DNA from: Bradyrhizobium diazoefficiens | GTDB lineage: Bacteria > Pseudomonadota > Alphaproteobacteria > Rhizobiales > Xanthobacteraceae | DNA: 64,000 nt | Assembly: GCF_016616235.1 (NCBI RefSeq) | Contig: NZ_CP067100.1 | Coordinates: 744,001-808,000 of the forward strand | Direction: 5' to 3' | Shown: positions 35,397 through 43,024 of the stretch, in pieces | Numbering within the stretch: the stretch's first letter is position 1 | Layout of the letters: each line of letters starts with the position of its first letter | The notes under the pieces: model-generated | What the model was told of the DNA's origin: nothing | Databases searched by the model: none | The model's input: the letters and a program-made list of their open reading frames with translations, nothing else | Program-made: the position numbers and the translations under genes

Positions 35397-36296
35397 ATGT
35401 TCACTATCGCCAGCCTCTGGATTCCCTTCACCGTCATTGCAGCGCTCGGCCAGGTCGCGCGCAATGCGATGCAGCGGTCGTTGACGAAGCCGCTGGGGAC
35501 ATGGGGCGCGACCAATATCCGCTTTCTATTCGGCTTCCCGTTCTCGCTGCTGTTTCTGGCCGTTGTGCTGGCGGCGACCGGCGATCATCTCGGCTTGCCG
35601 CCGACCGTGTTCTGGCCATGGCTGCTGCTGGGCGCGCTGAGCCAGATCGTCGCGACCGGCTTGATGCTGCTCGCGATGAACGACCGCTCGTTCGTGGTGA
35701 CGACGGCCTACCTCAAGACCGAGGCGATCCAGACCGCGATCTTCGGCTTTGTCTTCCTCGGCGATCACCTGACCTGGCTGAAAGTGCTGGCGATCGTGAT
35801 TGCCACGGTCGGCGTCGTCATCACCGCGCTGCGGCCCGGCGGCGAGAAGAGTTTTGCCGAGCTGAAGCCGACCATCACCGGCCTCGTCGCCGCAGCGGCC
35901 TTCGCGCTGTCTGCGGTTGGTTTTCGCGGTGCGATCATCAACGTCCCCGGCGTCTCCTTCGTGACCTCGGCCTCGTTCACGCTGGTGCTCGGCCTGTTCG
36001 TGCAGACGCTGGTGCTGACGATTTATTTGCTCTGGCGCGCGCCAAAGGTTCTGCAGGGTATCCTCGCGATGTGGCGGCCGTCGATGCTGGCGGGCTTCAC
36101 GGGCGCCTTCGCCTCGCAATTCTGGTTCCTGGCCTTCGCGCTGACGGCCGCGGCCAATGTCCGCACGCTCGCGCTGGTCGAGGTGCTGTTCGCGCAAGCC
36201 GTGGCGTATTACTCGTTCAAGCAGCCGATCGCGCCGCGCGAGATTTTTGGCATCGTGCTGATTGTGGTCGGTGTCGCGCTGCTGGTCGGAGTTTAA
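35397..36296 (+). CDS. EamA/DMT-family transporter
   Basis: This 299-residue membrane protein has ten helices in two EamA repeats. The first half contains GQVARNAMQRSLTKPLGTWGATNIRFLFGFPFSLLFL, and the second EVLFAQAVAYYSFKQPIAPREIFGIVLIVVG. A repeated FVVTTAYLKTEAIQTAIFGFVFLGD block carries the Lys-Thr-Glu typical of one subgroup. The substrate is unknown. Its end overlaps the end of the convergent DUF1178 gene by 4 nt. Confidence 0.85.
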   Translation: MFTIASLWIPFTVIAALGQVARNAMQRSLTKPLGTWGATNIRFLFGFPFSLLFLAVVLAATGDHLGLPPTVFWPWLLLGALSQIVATGLMLLAMNDRSFVVTTAYLKTEAIQTAIFGFVFLGDHLTWLKVLAIVIATVGVVITALRPGGEKSFAELKPTITGLVAAAAFALSAVGFRGAIINVPGVSFVTSASFTLVLGLFVQTLVLTIYLLWRAPKVLQGILAMWRPSMLAGFTGAFASQFWFLAFALTAAANVRTLALVEVLFAQAVAYYSFKQPIAPREIFGIVLIVVGVALLVGV

Positions 36297-36769
36297 TTCC
36301 GGTCTTCCGGCAGCGTCGGCAGCGGCGAGACCTCGATGCCTTCGTCGATCAGCGACTTCGCCTCGTCGGGCGAAGCCTCGCCATAGATCGGGCGGTGCTC
36401 CTTGTCGCCGTAATGCATCGCGCGCGCTTCGTTGGCAAAACGCTCGCCGACATTGTCGGCGTTCTTGACGATGTGGTCGCGCAGCTCTTTCAGCTTGGCG
36501 CGCAGCTCGCGCTCCTGCGCCATCATCAGCGAGGTCGATCCGGCTGCCGCAGCTTCGGGCGCGGCGGTCGTGGCCGGCTCGGGCAGCGGCGTCGCGCGAC
36601 CCTTCTTGCTTGCGATGCGCGGGGCCATGATCGCCTTGTCGACCTTGGCCGAGCCGCAGATCGGGCAGGTCACCAGCTTGCGCTTCACCTGGGAATCATA
36701 GGCCGACGAGCTCTGGAACCAGCTTTCGAAATCGTGGCCGCGGTCGCAGTGCAGTGCGTAGCGGATCAT
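36293..36769 (-). CDS. DUF1178 family protein
   Basis: This 158-residue protein begins MIRYALHCDRGHDFESWFQSS with Cys8. TCPICGS near 35 adds a CxxC, a zinc-ribbon-like pattern together with the first cysteine. An Ala/Pro-rich linker and LRDHIVKNADNVGERFANEARAMHYGD, then IYGEASPDEAKSLIDEG, complete the DUF1178 signature. The function is unknown. Its ATG overlaps the stop of the upstream hydrolase gene, so it is translationally coupled to it. Confidence 0.87.
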   Translation of the reverse strand: MIRYALHCDRGHDFESWFQSSSAYDSQVKRKLVTCPICGSAKVDKAIMAPRIASKKGRATPLPEPATTAAPEAAAAGSTSLMMAQERELRAKLKELRDHIVKNADNVGERFANEARAMHYGDKEHRPIYGEASPDEAKSLIDEGIEVSPLPTLPEDRN

Positions 36770-37656
36770 ACCGATCCCCGCACGAGGTGCAGGTGATCCG
36801 GCCCCGCTTTCGGGTCGGCGACGCCGAAGCGGCGGCCGTGCTGGAGCGAGGGGATCGCCCGGCGCGCGGTCTCGACCTTGGTCGGATCGATTCTGGCCAT
36901 GATGATGCCGGGCTCGACATCGCCCTCGGCGAGGATCTCGCCCCAGGGATCGATGATCAGCGAATGACCGTAGGTCTCGCGCTTGTTCTCGTGCAGGCCG
37001 GCCTGCGCGGCGGCAAAAATGAAGCAGCCGGTCTCGATCGCGCGTGCGCGCAGCAGCACGTGCCAATGTGCTTCCCCGGTCTTGCGGGTGAAGGCCGACG
37101 GCACCGTGATGAAAGAGGCGCCGCTCTCGGCCAGGGCGCGATAGAGCGCGGGGAAGCGCACATCGTAGCAGATCGTGAGGCCGACGCGGCCCCAGGGCAG
37201 GTCGGAGATCACGGCGGTCTCGCCGGGCTGGTAATTGGCGGATTCGCGATAGCTCTCGCCGTCCGGCAGCTCGATGTCGAACATGTGGATCTTGTCGTAG
37301 CTCGCGAGCACGGTGCCCTCGGGCCCGATCAGGAACGAGCGGTTGACCGCCTTCTCCGGCGAGAAGCGCAGCGCCAGCGAGCCGACATGGATGTGAATTC
37401 CGAGCTCAGCGGCAAGTGCGCGATAGGCCTTCAGCGAGGCGTCATCCTCTTCGCTCTGCAGATGCTCGAACAGCGCCTTGCGGTTCAGCTGCATGATGTT
37501 GCTGACTTCGGGCGTCTGCACGTAGTCGGCGCCGTTGGCCGCCGCCTCACGGATCAGTTTCGTCGCCTGCTCGAGGCTCGGCCCCGGGAGCAGGCCGGTG
37601 CGCATCTGCACCATCGCGGCGGTGAAGGTCCTGTCTTGAGCTTGAGTCTGGCTCAT
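36766..37656 (-). CDS. Carbon-nitrogen hydrolase (nitrilase superfamily)
   Basis: This 296-residue enzyme has the full nitrilase triad: Glu50 (VQTPEVSN), Lys122 (SYDKIHMFD) and Cys163 (TICYDVRFP). It most resembles the Nit1/omega-amidase and deaminated-glutathione amidase type. It is coupled by overlaps to glutaredoxin upstream and DUF1178 downstream. The glutaredoxin link fits a dethiol-glutathione amidase role, but that is an inference from neighbours. Confidence 0.88.
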   Translation of the reverse strand: MSQTQAQDRTFTAAMVQMRTGLLPGPSLEQATKLIREAAANGADYVQTPEVSNIMQLNRKALFEHLQSEEDDASLKAYRALAAELGIHIHVGSLALRFSPEKAVNRSFLIGPEGTVLASYDKIHMFDIELPDGESYRESANYQPGETAVISDLPWGRVGLTICYDVRFPALYRALAESGASFITVPSAFTRKTGEAHWHVLLRARAIETGCFIFAAAQAGLHENKRETYGHSLIIDPWGEILAEGDVEPGIIMARIDPTKVETARRAIPSLQHGRRFGVADPKAGPDHLHLVRGSV

Positions 37657-37928
37657 GACACCGCCTTCACGCTTTCGAGCAGGCCATCGAGCTTGCCCTC
37701 GCGATCCAGCGCGTAAAGTTCGTCGCAGCCGCCGACATGGGTTCCGCCGATCCAGATCTGCGGGAACGTGGAGCCCGCGCCGGCGCGGTCGTACATCTCC
37801 TGGCGCCAAGACGGGTTCTTGGCGATATCGAACTCGGTGAAGCTGGCCTTCTTGCGGGTCAGCAGCGACCGCGCGGCGGAACAATAGCCGCATCCCGGCC
37901 TGGTATAGATCTCGACAGCAGCGGTCAT
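37653..37928 (-). CDS. grxC: Glutaredoxin 3
   Basis: This 91-residue dithiol glutaredoxin has active site CGYC (TRPGCGYCSAARSLL, near 13-16). TFPQIWIGGTHVGGCDELYALDR carries the cis-Pro and the GG glutathione-binding turn. It reduces disulfides and mixed glutathione disulfides in the cytoplasm. ATG 37928 is chosen over TTG 37946. Its stop overlaps the next gene's start by 4 nt, and comF lies 35 nt upstream. Confidence 0.93.
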   Translation of the reverse strand: MTAAVEIYTRPGCGYCSAARSLLTRKKASFTEFDIAKNPSWRQEMYDRAGAGSTFPQIWIGGTHVGGCDELYALDREGKLDGLLESVKAVS

Positions 37929-37963
37929 CTCGTCCAGCGCTCTCAATTCATGAATTCATTGAA

Positions 37964-38773
37964 TTATATGGGACGGGGGCCGCTCTCGACAACCCGGGCA
38001 AAGACCAGCACGTCGACCTGGGCCGCCTTGGCGCGGAGCAGGGCCCGCGCACAGGCCTCCAGCGTCGCACCCGTGGTCAGGACGTCGTCGATCAGGATGA
38101 TGCGGCGGCCCTGGATTTCCGCCTGACGGTCGGCGGATACCTGGAATGCGCCCTGCACATTGGTAGCGCGCTGAGCCCGCGACAGGCCGATCTGCTGCTC
38201 GGTGGCGCGCACCCGGCGCAGCACCTCGCCGCGGACCTTGACCCCGCTCTGCCGTTCGATGATGCGCGCCAGCGCGCCGGACTGATTGTAGCGGCGGCGC
38301 CAGGCCCGCCGCCAATGCAGGGGCACCGGCACCAGCATGTCGGCGCCGGCGAGCAGCTCGCCGCCGGCGCGCGCCATCCAGCGGCCCATGGCCGGCGCCA
38401 GATCGGTGCGGTCCTGGTATTTCAGCGCATGCACCAGCGTGCGCGCGATGTCGTCGTAACGCACCGCTGCACGCGCCCGCTGGTAAGCCGGCGGGCTCGC
38501 GATCGCCTCCATCGACAGCATCTCGGGGCCGGGATCATAGACAAAGGGAATGCCGAGCCGCGGGCAATAGGGCCGCTCGATGAACGACAGCTTTGCCCAG
38601 CAGGCCGCGCACACGCCTTCGCCGTCGACCGGCTCGCGGCAGGACACGCACAGCGTCGGCAGCGCAATGTCGAGCGCCAGCCGTGTCGCCCGCACCAGCA
38701 CATGGCGGCCGGCCGTCCATGCGGCCCGCAGCGGCGCGGAGAGGGAACGGGTGGGGGCGGCGTCGGCTTCCAT
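37964..38773 (-). CDS. comF: ComF-family phosphoribosyltransferase-like protein
   Basis: This 269-residue protein has the N-terminal zinc-ribbon (CVSCREPVDGEGVCAACW, near 42-59) and a second cysteine region around Tyr-Cys-Pro. The PRTase domain has LVPVPLHWRRAWRRRYNQSGALA and the PRPP loop RIILIDDVLTTGAT. ComF proteins are linked to DNA uptake in competent bacteria, but in many genomes the link is untested. It heads the comF, grxC, hydrolase, DUF1178 series. Confidence 0.9.
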   Translation of the reverse strand: MEADAAPTRSLSAPLRAAWTAGRHVLVRATRLALDIALPTLCVSCREPVDGEGVCAACWAKLSFIERPYCPRLGIPFVYDPGPEMLSMEAIASPPAYQRARAAVRYDDIARTLVHALKYQDRTDLAPAMGRWMARAGGELLAGADMLVPVPLHWRRAWRRRYNQSGALARIIERQSGVKVRGEVLRRVRATEQQIGLSRAQRATNVQGAFQVSADRQAEIQGRRIILIDDVLTTGATLEACARALLRAKAAQVDVLVFARVVESGPRPI

Positions 38774-38812
38774 CGAAGGAGGCTAGCGCTCTGTTTGCGG
38801 GGGCTCAAGCCA

Positions 38813-38951
38813 CGCTCTCGTGCCCCGGACGCTGCGCAGCGCGTAGCGGTGCGCTGCAGAGCCGGGGCCCAGAACCTGTGTGCGCCGAGACATGGGTCCC
38901 GGCTCTGCGGAGCGTCACTGCGTGCCGCACCGCGTCCGGGACACGAGAGCG
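38813..38951. repeat. Palindromic intergenic repeat, type B copy 1 (perfect 10-bp ends)
   Basis: CGCTCTCGTG (38813-38822) and CACGAGAGCG (38942-38951) are perfect inverted ends of a 139-bp unit. Inside, GCCCCGGACGC and GCGTCCGGGAC form the next arms, and GGCTCTGC/GCAGAGCC repeat. Copies with the same order of blocks are at 39838-39960 and 49311-49435. No coding capacity, so it is a non-autonomous mini-element rather than an IS. Confidence 0.75.
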
Positions 38952-38987
38952 ATTGCCAGACCGACTTGGATCGGCGTAACCAGCGGC

Positions 38988-39836
38988 ATGGCCCAGCCCC
39001 CGCAAACCCCGCCCGCTTTGTTCGATCGTGCCTTGCTGCTTGCGCGGCAGCACCGCGCGCGGGCGCAGGGCGCGGCGACCTTTTTGCTTGATCGCGTCGC
39101 CGAGGACATGTCCGACCGGCTGGCCGCGGTGATGCGCGCGTTTCACGCCCCGGCCGATCTCTGGACACCCGGTGAAGGGCTCGCGGGGCTGCGCACGCGG
39201 CTTCCGTCCATCGAACGGATCGCGCTCGATGCGGCAGGCTCGGAGAAATTGCCCTTCGCGCCGGAAAGCCTCGATCTCGTCGTCTCCGCGCTGGCACTGC
39301 AATTCGTCAACGACCTGCCGGGCGTACTGGCGCAAATCCGCCGGGCGCTGAAGCCGGACGGGCTGCTGCTCGCCGCGATGATCGGCGGCGACAGCCTGAC
39401 CGAGCTGCGGCAGGCCTTTGCCGCGGCGGAGGCCGAATGCGAAGGCGGCGTATCGCCGCGCGTGGCGCCATTTGCCGATCTGCGTGACATCGGCGCGCTG
39501 TTGCAGCGGGCGGGCTTTGCGCTGCCGGTGACCGATGTCGACCGCGTCGTGGTGCGCTATGCCAATGCGTTCGCGCTGATGCAGGATCTCCGGCGCATGG
39601 GCGCGGCCAATATGCTGCTCGAGCGGCGCCGCGCGCCGAGCCGTCGCGCGACACTGCTGCGCATGGCCGAAATCTACGCCGATCGCTTTGCCGATGCCGA
39701 CGGCCGCATCCGCGCGACGTTCGACATCATCTGGCTCTCAGGCTGGGCGCCGCATGCGAGCCAGCAGCAGCCGTTGAAGCCGGGTTCGGCGAAGGCGAGT
39801 CTCGCGGAGGCGGTGAAGAAGACGGGGAGAAAGTGA
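38988..39836 (+). CDS. Methyltransferase-domain protein (NDUFAF5/BioC-like)
   Basis: This 282-residue protein has a class I methyltransferase-like fold. FDRALLLARQHRARAQGAATFLLDRVAEDMSDRL is the family N-terminus. ERIALDAAGSEKLPFAPESLDLVVSALALQFVNDLPGVLAQIRRALKPDGLLLAAMIGGDSLTELR covers the motif II-III region. Motif I is unusual: PADLWTPGEG replaces the Gly-rich loop. It resembles the mitochondrial complex I assembly factor NDUFAF5, so an arginine-hydroxylase-like role in respiratory complex I assembly is possible but not proven. Confidence 0.8.
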   Translation: MAQPPQTPPALFDRALLLARQHRARAQGAATFLLDRVAEDMSDRLAAVMRAFHAPADLWTPGEGLAGLRTRLPSIERIALDAAGSEKLPFAPESLDLVVSALALQFVNDLPGVLAQIRRALKPDGLLLAAMIGGDSLTELRQAFAAAEAECEGGVSPRVAPFADLRDIGALLQRAGFALPVTDVDRVVVRYANAFALMQDLRRMGAANMLLERRRAPSRRATLLRMAEIYADRFADADGRIRATFDIIWLSGWAPHASQQQPLKPGSAKASLAEAVKKTGRK

Positions 39837-39837
39837 C

Positions 39838-39960
39838 GTGTGTCCCGGACGCGCAGCAGCGTTCTTACGCTGCTGTGTAGAGCCGGGACCCAGCCTGCCG
39901 AAAGCAGGGCCCCGGCTCTGCAGCGCACCGCAAGAGCGCTGCGCTGCGTCCGGGGCACAC
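39838..39960. repeat. Palindromic intergenic repeat, type B copy 2
   Basis: GTGTGTCCCGGACGC at the left and GCGTCCGGGGCACAC at the right are imperfect inverted ends. Internal GAGCCGGGACCCAG and GGGCCCCGGCTCTGC match the other type B copies at 38813 and 49311. It fills the gap between the methyltransferase gene and mutT. Confidence 0.75.
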
Positions 39961-39965
39961 TGATC

Positions 39966-40376
39966 TCACATCAGCAAATCAATCAGATGCGGGATCAGCG
40001 GAATATCCGCCGGCGGCATCGGGTAGTCGCGCAGTCTGTTGGCGCGGACCCAGGCCAGATTCTGGCCCTCGCGCGCCTCCACCATGCCCTCCCAGCGCCG
40101 GCAGATGTACAGCGGCATCAACAGATGAAAGGTCTCGTAGCCGTAGCTCGCGAAAGTGAGCGGGGCCAGGCAGGGCTCGGCAACAGTGATGCCGAGCTCC
40201 TCGTGGAGCTCGCGGATCAGGCTCTGTTCCGGCCGCTCGCCCGCCTCGAGCTTGCCGCCGGGAAATTCCCATAAGCCCGCCAGCGGCTTGCCCTCAGGGC
40301 GCTGTGCGATCAGGACGCGCTTGTCGGCGTCCACAAGCGCACAGGCCACGACAAGGGTGAGCTTGAGCTCGGCCAT
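39966..40376 (-). CDS. mutT: Nudix hydrolase, 8-oxo-dGTP diphosphatase type
   Basis: This 136-residue protein has a clear Nudix box GKLEAGERPEQSLIRELHEELG (about 41-62), preceded by LAGLWEFPGG. It hydrolyses oxidised purine nucleoside triphosphates, lowering mutation. TLVVACALVDADKRVLIAQRPEGKP opens as in MutT. It lies 3 nt after argJ, in the same direction. Confidence 0.9.
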   Translation of the reverse strand: MAELKLTLVVACALVDADKRVLIAQRPEGKPLAGLWEFPGGKLEAGERPEQSLIRELHEELGITVAEPCLAPLTFASYGYETFHLLMPLYICRRWEGMVEAREGQNLAWVRANRLRDYPMPPADIPLIPHLIDLLM

Positions 40377-40379
40377 GCC

Positions 40380-41624
40380 CTACGACCTGTAATCGCCGTT
40401 GATCGCGACATACTCCTTGGTGAGATCGCAGGTCAGCACACGGTCGCGGCCCTTGCCGAGGCCGAGCGAGACCTTGATCGCGATCTCCGGGGCCTTCATC
40501 GCCTCTGACACCTGCGCCTCGTCGTAATTAGGATCGCGCGCGCCGCTCTTGGCGACGCGGATGCCGTTGAAGGCGATCGAGAGCTTGTCGCGGTCGGCCG
40601 GCTCGCCGGCCTTGCCGACCGCCATCACCACGCGGCCCCAATTGGCGTCCTCGCCGGCGATCGCGGTCTTGACCAGCGGCGAGTTGGCGATCGACATCGC
40701 AATTTTGCGCGCGGACGCCTTGGTCTTGGCGCCCTCGACCGTGATCTCGACCAGCTTGCGCGCGCCTTCGCCGTCGCGGGCCACCTGCTCGGACAGGTTG
40801 GCGAGGATCTGGTTGAACGCCTTGGCGAACGCTTTCAGGCGCGGGTCGCTGGCGCGGCTGATCTTCGGCGCGCCGTGCGCGGCGGCAGCGCCGGTGGCGA
40901 ACGCCAGCAGCGTATCGGAGGTCGAGGTGTCGCCGTCGATCGTCACCGCGTTGAACGTGTCCTCGACGCCGGCCTTGAGCAGCGCCTGCAGCGCGGCCGG
41001 CGCGATCGGCGCGTCGGTGAAGATGAAGGACAGCATCGTCGCCATGTCGGGCGCGATCATGCCGGCGCCCTTGGCCATGCCGTTGATGGTGACCTTGGCC
41101 TTGCCGAGCTTGACCGTCGCGGTCGCGATCTTGGGGAAGGTGTCGGTGGTCATGATCGCCTTGGCGGCGGCGAGATAGTCGCCGGGCTCGGCGGCCTCGG
41201 CGAGGCGCCCCAGCACGCCGTCGAACTTGGTCGCATCCAGGGGCTCGCCGATTACGCCGGTCGAGGCCAGGAAGATTTCGCTCTCGCTGCAGCCGACCGC
41301 CTTGGCCGCGATCTTGGCGGTCAACGCGGTGGAGGCGCGGCCGGTCTTGCCGGTGAAGGCATTGGCATTGCCGGAATTGACGACCAGCGCGCGCGCCTTG
41401 CCGCCCTTCAGCTTGGCGCGGCACCATTCGACCGGCGCTGACGGGCACTTCGATTTGGTGAAGACGCCGGCGACCGCGGTGCCCTTGTCCATCATTGCCA
41501 GCAGGACGTCGGTGCGGTTCTTGTAGCGGATACCGGCCTCGGCCGTCGCGAGGCGGACGCCCGCAATGGTGGGCATGTCGGGAACGTTCTTCGGGGCGAG
41601 GGGAGAGACGGCTGAGGACATCAT
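40380..41624 (-). CDS. argJ: Bifunctional ornithine acetyltransferase / N-acetylglutamate synthase
   Basis: This 414-residue enzyme recycles the acetyl group in arginine synthesis. The self-cleavage threonine is Thr196 in [16 protein letters not shown], which divides it into alpha and beta chains. [14 protein letters not shown] and GVIGEPLD are family signatures. It lies 3 nt upstream of mutT, so the two probably share a transcript. Both ATGs at the start (41624 and 41621) are plausible. Confidence 0.95.
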   Translation of the reverse strand: MMSSAVSPLAPKNVPDMPTIAGVRLATAEAGIRYKNRTDVLLAMMDKGTAVAGVFTKSKCPSAPVEWCRAKLKGGKARALVVNSGNANAFTGKTGRASTALTAKIAAKAVGCSESEIFLASTGVIGEPLDATKFDGVLGRLAEAAEPGDYLAAAKAIMTTDTFPKIATATVKLGKAKVTINGMAKGAGMIAPDMATMLSFIFTDAPIAPAALQALLKAGVEDTFNAVTIDGDTSTSDTLLAFATGAAAAHGAPKISRASDPRLKAFAKAFNQILANLSEQVARDGEGARKLVEITVEGAKTKASARKIAMSIANSPLVKTAIAGEDANWGRVVMAVGKAGEPADRDKLSIAFNGIRVAKSGARDPNYDEAQVSEAMKAPEIAIKVSLGLGKGRDRVLTCDLTKEYVAINGDYRS

Positions 41625-41737
41625 GGGCGCCTTGATGAGGTCTGAACATGCAGATGGCCGGGCGATGCCCGGCCATTGCGACGTTAGATACTATTGGCGT
41701 CCCAGAAGTGACAGCGAATTCTTACTTCTTCGCGGTC

Positions 41738-42670
41738 CTACTTCTTTGCAGGCGGCGCCATCTTGCTGTCGGACGGCTTGGCCGCGTCGGCCGGCTTCGC
41801 GTCCGATTTGGCGTCCTTGGAGGCGTCGGCCTGGTCCATCCGCTCGACCTTGGCGTCCGCGCGCAGCTTGGCGACGTAATCGGCCTGGGCCTTGCGGGTG
41901 ACGTAGTTCTCGATCTGGGGCTTGACCTGCTCGAACTCCGGCGCCTTGCGATTGCGCTTTTCCTCGACCTTGATGATGTGCCAGCCGAACTGCGACTTCA
42001 CGGGGTCGGAAATCTTGCCGGGCTCCAGCGCGAAGGCCACCGCCGAGAATTCCGGCACCATCTGCTCCTTGGTGAAGAAGCCGAGATCGCCGCCGTCGGC
42101 GGAGCCCGGATCCTTGGACTTCTTCTTGGCGAGCTCGGCAAAGTCGGCGCCCTTGTCGAGCTCGGCCTTCACCGCCTTGGCCTCGTCCTCGGTCTCCACC
42201 AGGATGTGGCGGGCACGCACCTCCTGCTCGCCGGTGATCTGCTTGGAGGCCTCCTCATAGACCTTCTTCATGGCGTCGGGGGTGGTGGCGGCCTTGCCCT
42301 CGTTGGCGAGCAGGCCGTCCATCAGCAGGCGGTTGCGGGCGAACGCCAGGCGCTTCTTGAACTCCTCGCTGTCGCCGATCTTCTTGTCCTCGGCAGCCTT
42401 GCTGACGATCTTCATGTCGATCAGGAACGACAGCACATTCTCGTCCTTGGTCGCTGGGTCCATCTGGGCGAGGCTCGGCCCGAGCTCCTCCTCGGCCATG
42501 GCGACGTCGCTCTTCTTGATCTCCGCGCCATTGACCTTCGCCAGCACCGGATCGTCGGCGGCCCGCAACGGGCCCGGAAGCGCCAGGGACAGCGCCAGAG
42601 CGAGGCATCCAGCCAGGGCGGAGGCATGGCGGAAACGCTGGCCGGTGGTTACCGGGAACGAGGTGGTCAT
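41738..42670 (-). CDS. Parvulin-type peptidyl-prolyl isomerase, exported
   Basis: This 310-residue protein has a cleavable signal (about 1-38, ending PGPLRAADD), so it acts in the periplasm as a folding factor for outer-membrane proteins. A SurA-N-like helical part precedes the rotamase domain at 151-240, which contains VRARHILVETEDEA and GADFAELAKKKSKDPGSADGGDLGFF, then QFGWHIIKV. A Lys/Asp/Ala/Pro-rich tail follows. AGGA lies 7 nt before ATG 42670. It is divergent from secA, which exports its clients. Confidence 0.9.
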   Translation of the reverse strand: MTTSFPVTTGQRFRHASALAGCLALALSLALPGPLRAADDPVLAKVNGAEIKKSDVAMAEEELGPSLAQMDPATKDENVLSFLIDMKIVSKAAEDKKIGDSEEFKKRLAFARNRLLMDGLLANEGKAATTPDAMKKVYEEASKQITGEQEVRARHILVETEDEAKAVKAELDKGADFAELAKKKSKDPGSADGGDLGFFTKEQMVPEFSAVAFALEPGKISDPVKSQFGWHIIKVEEKRNRKAPEFEQVKPQIENYVTRKAQADYVAKLRADAKVERMDQADASKDAKSDAKPADAAKPSDSKMAPPAKK

Positions 42671-43024
42671 GGAAAATCCTTTTGTTGAAGCAGGGGGCTG
42701 CTCGAGCGGGGCGGACACTCGCCCAATTCAGGGGGGCTTTGCAACGCGAAAAGTCTGTCAATTTGATGAATTGGCCGCAATGCGGCCGCCGTTGACAAGG
42801 CTAGGGGCCGGCCATATCTCTGCCCGGTCGCGTCCATGGCGATGGCGTTTATTTTGCTGCGTTTTTGGCCGTTGAACCCTGACTTGCCCAATTCCCACCC
42901 ATATGGCGGACGACCCCCCGCAGTCCGGGCTCTGGCGCCATAAAGCGTCACGGTGAGTTGATAGGCAGGTGGGTGACAACATTTCGGCTGCCACGCGGTT
43001 AAATCGCGAACACAGGAACTGGTC
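42671..43024. other. Divergent promoter region between the isomerase gene and secA
   Basis: This 354-bp region holds no gene. A GGCCGC-AAT-GCGGCC hairpin lies at 42773-42787. A TTGACA-like -35 element at 42792-42797 with CATATC 15-16 nt later could form a secA promoter, leaving a leader of about 200 nt. Assignment is tentative since alphaproteobacterial promoters are loose. Confidence 0.4.
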
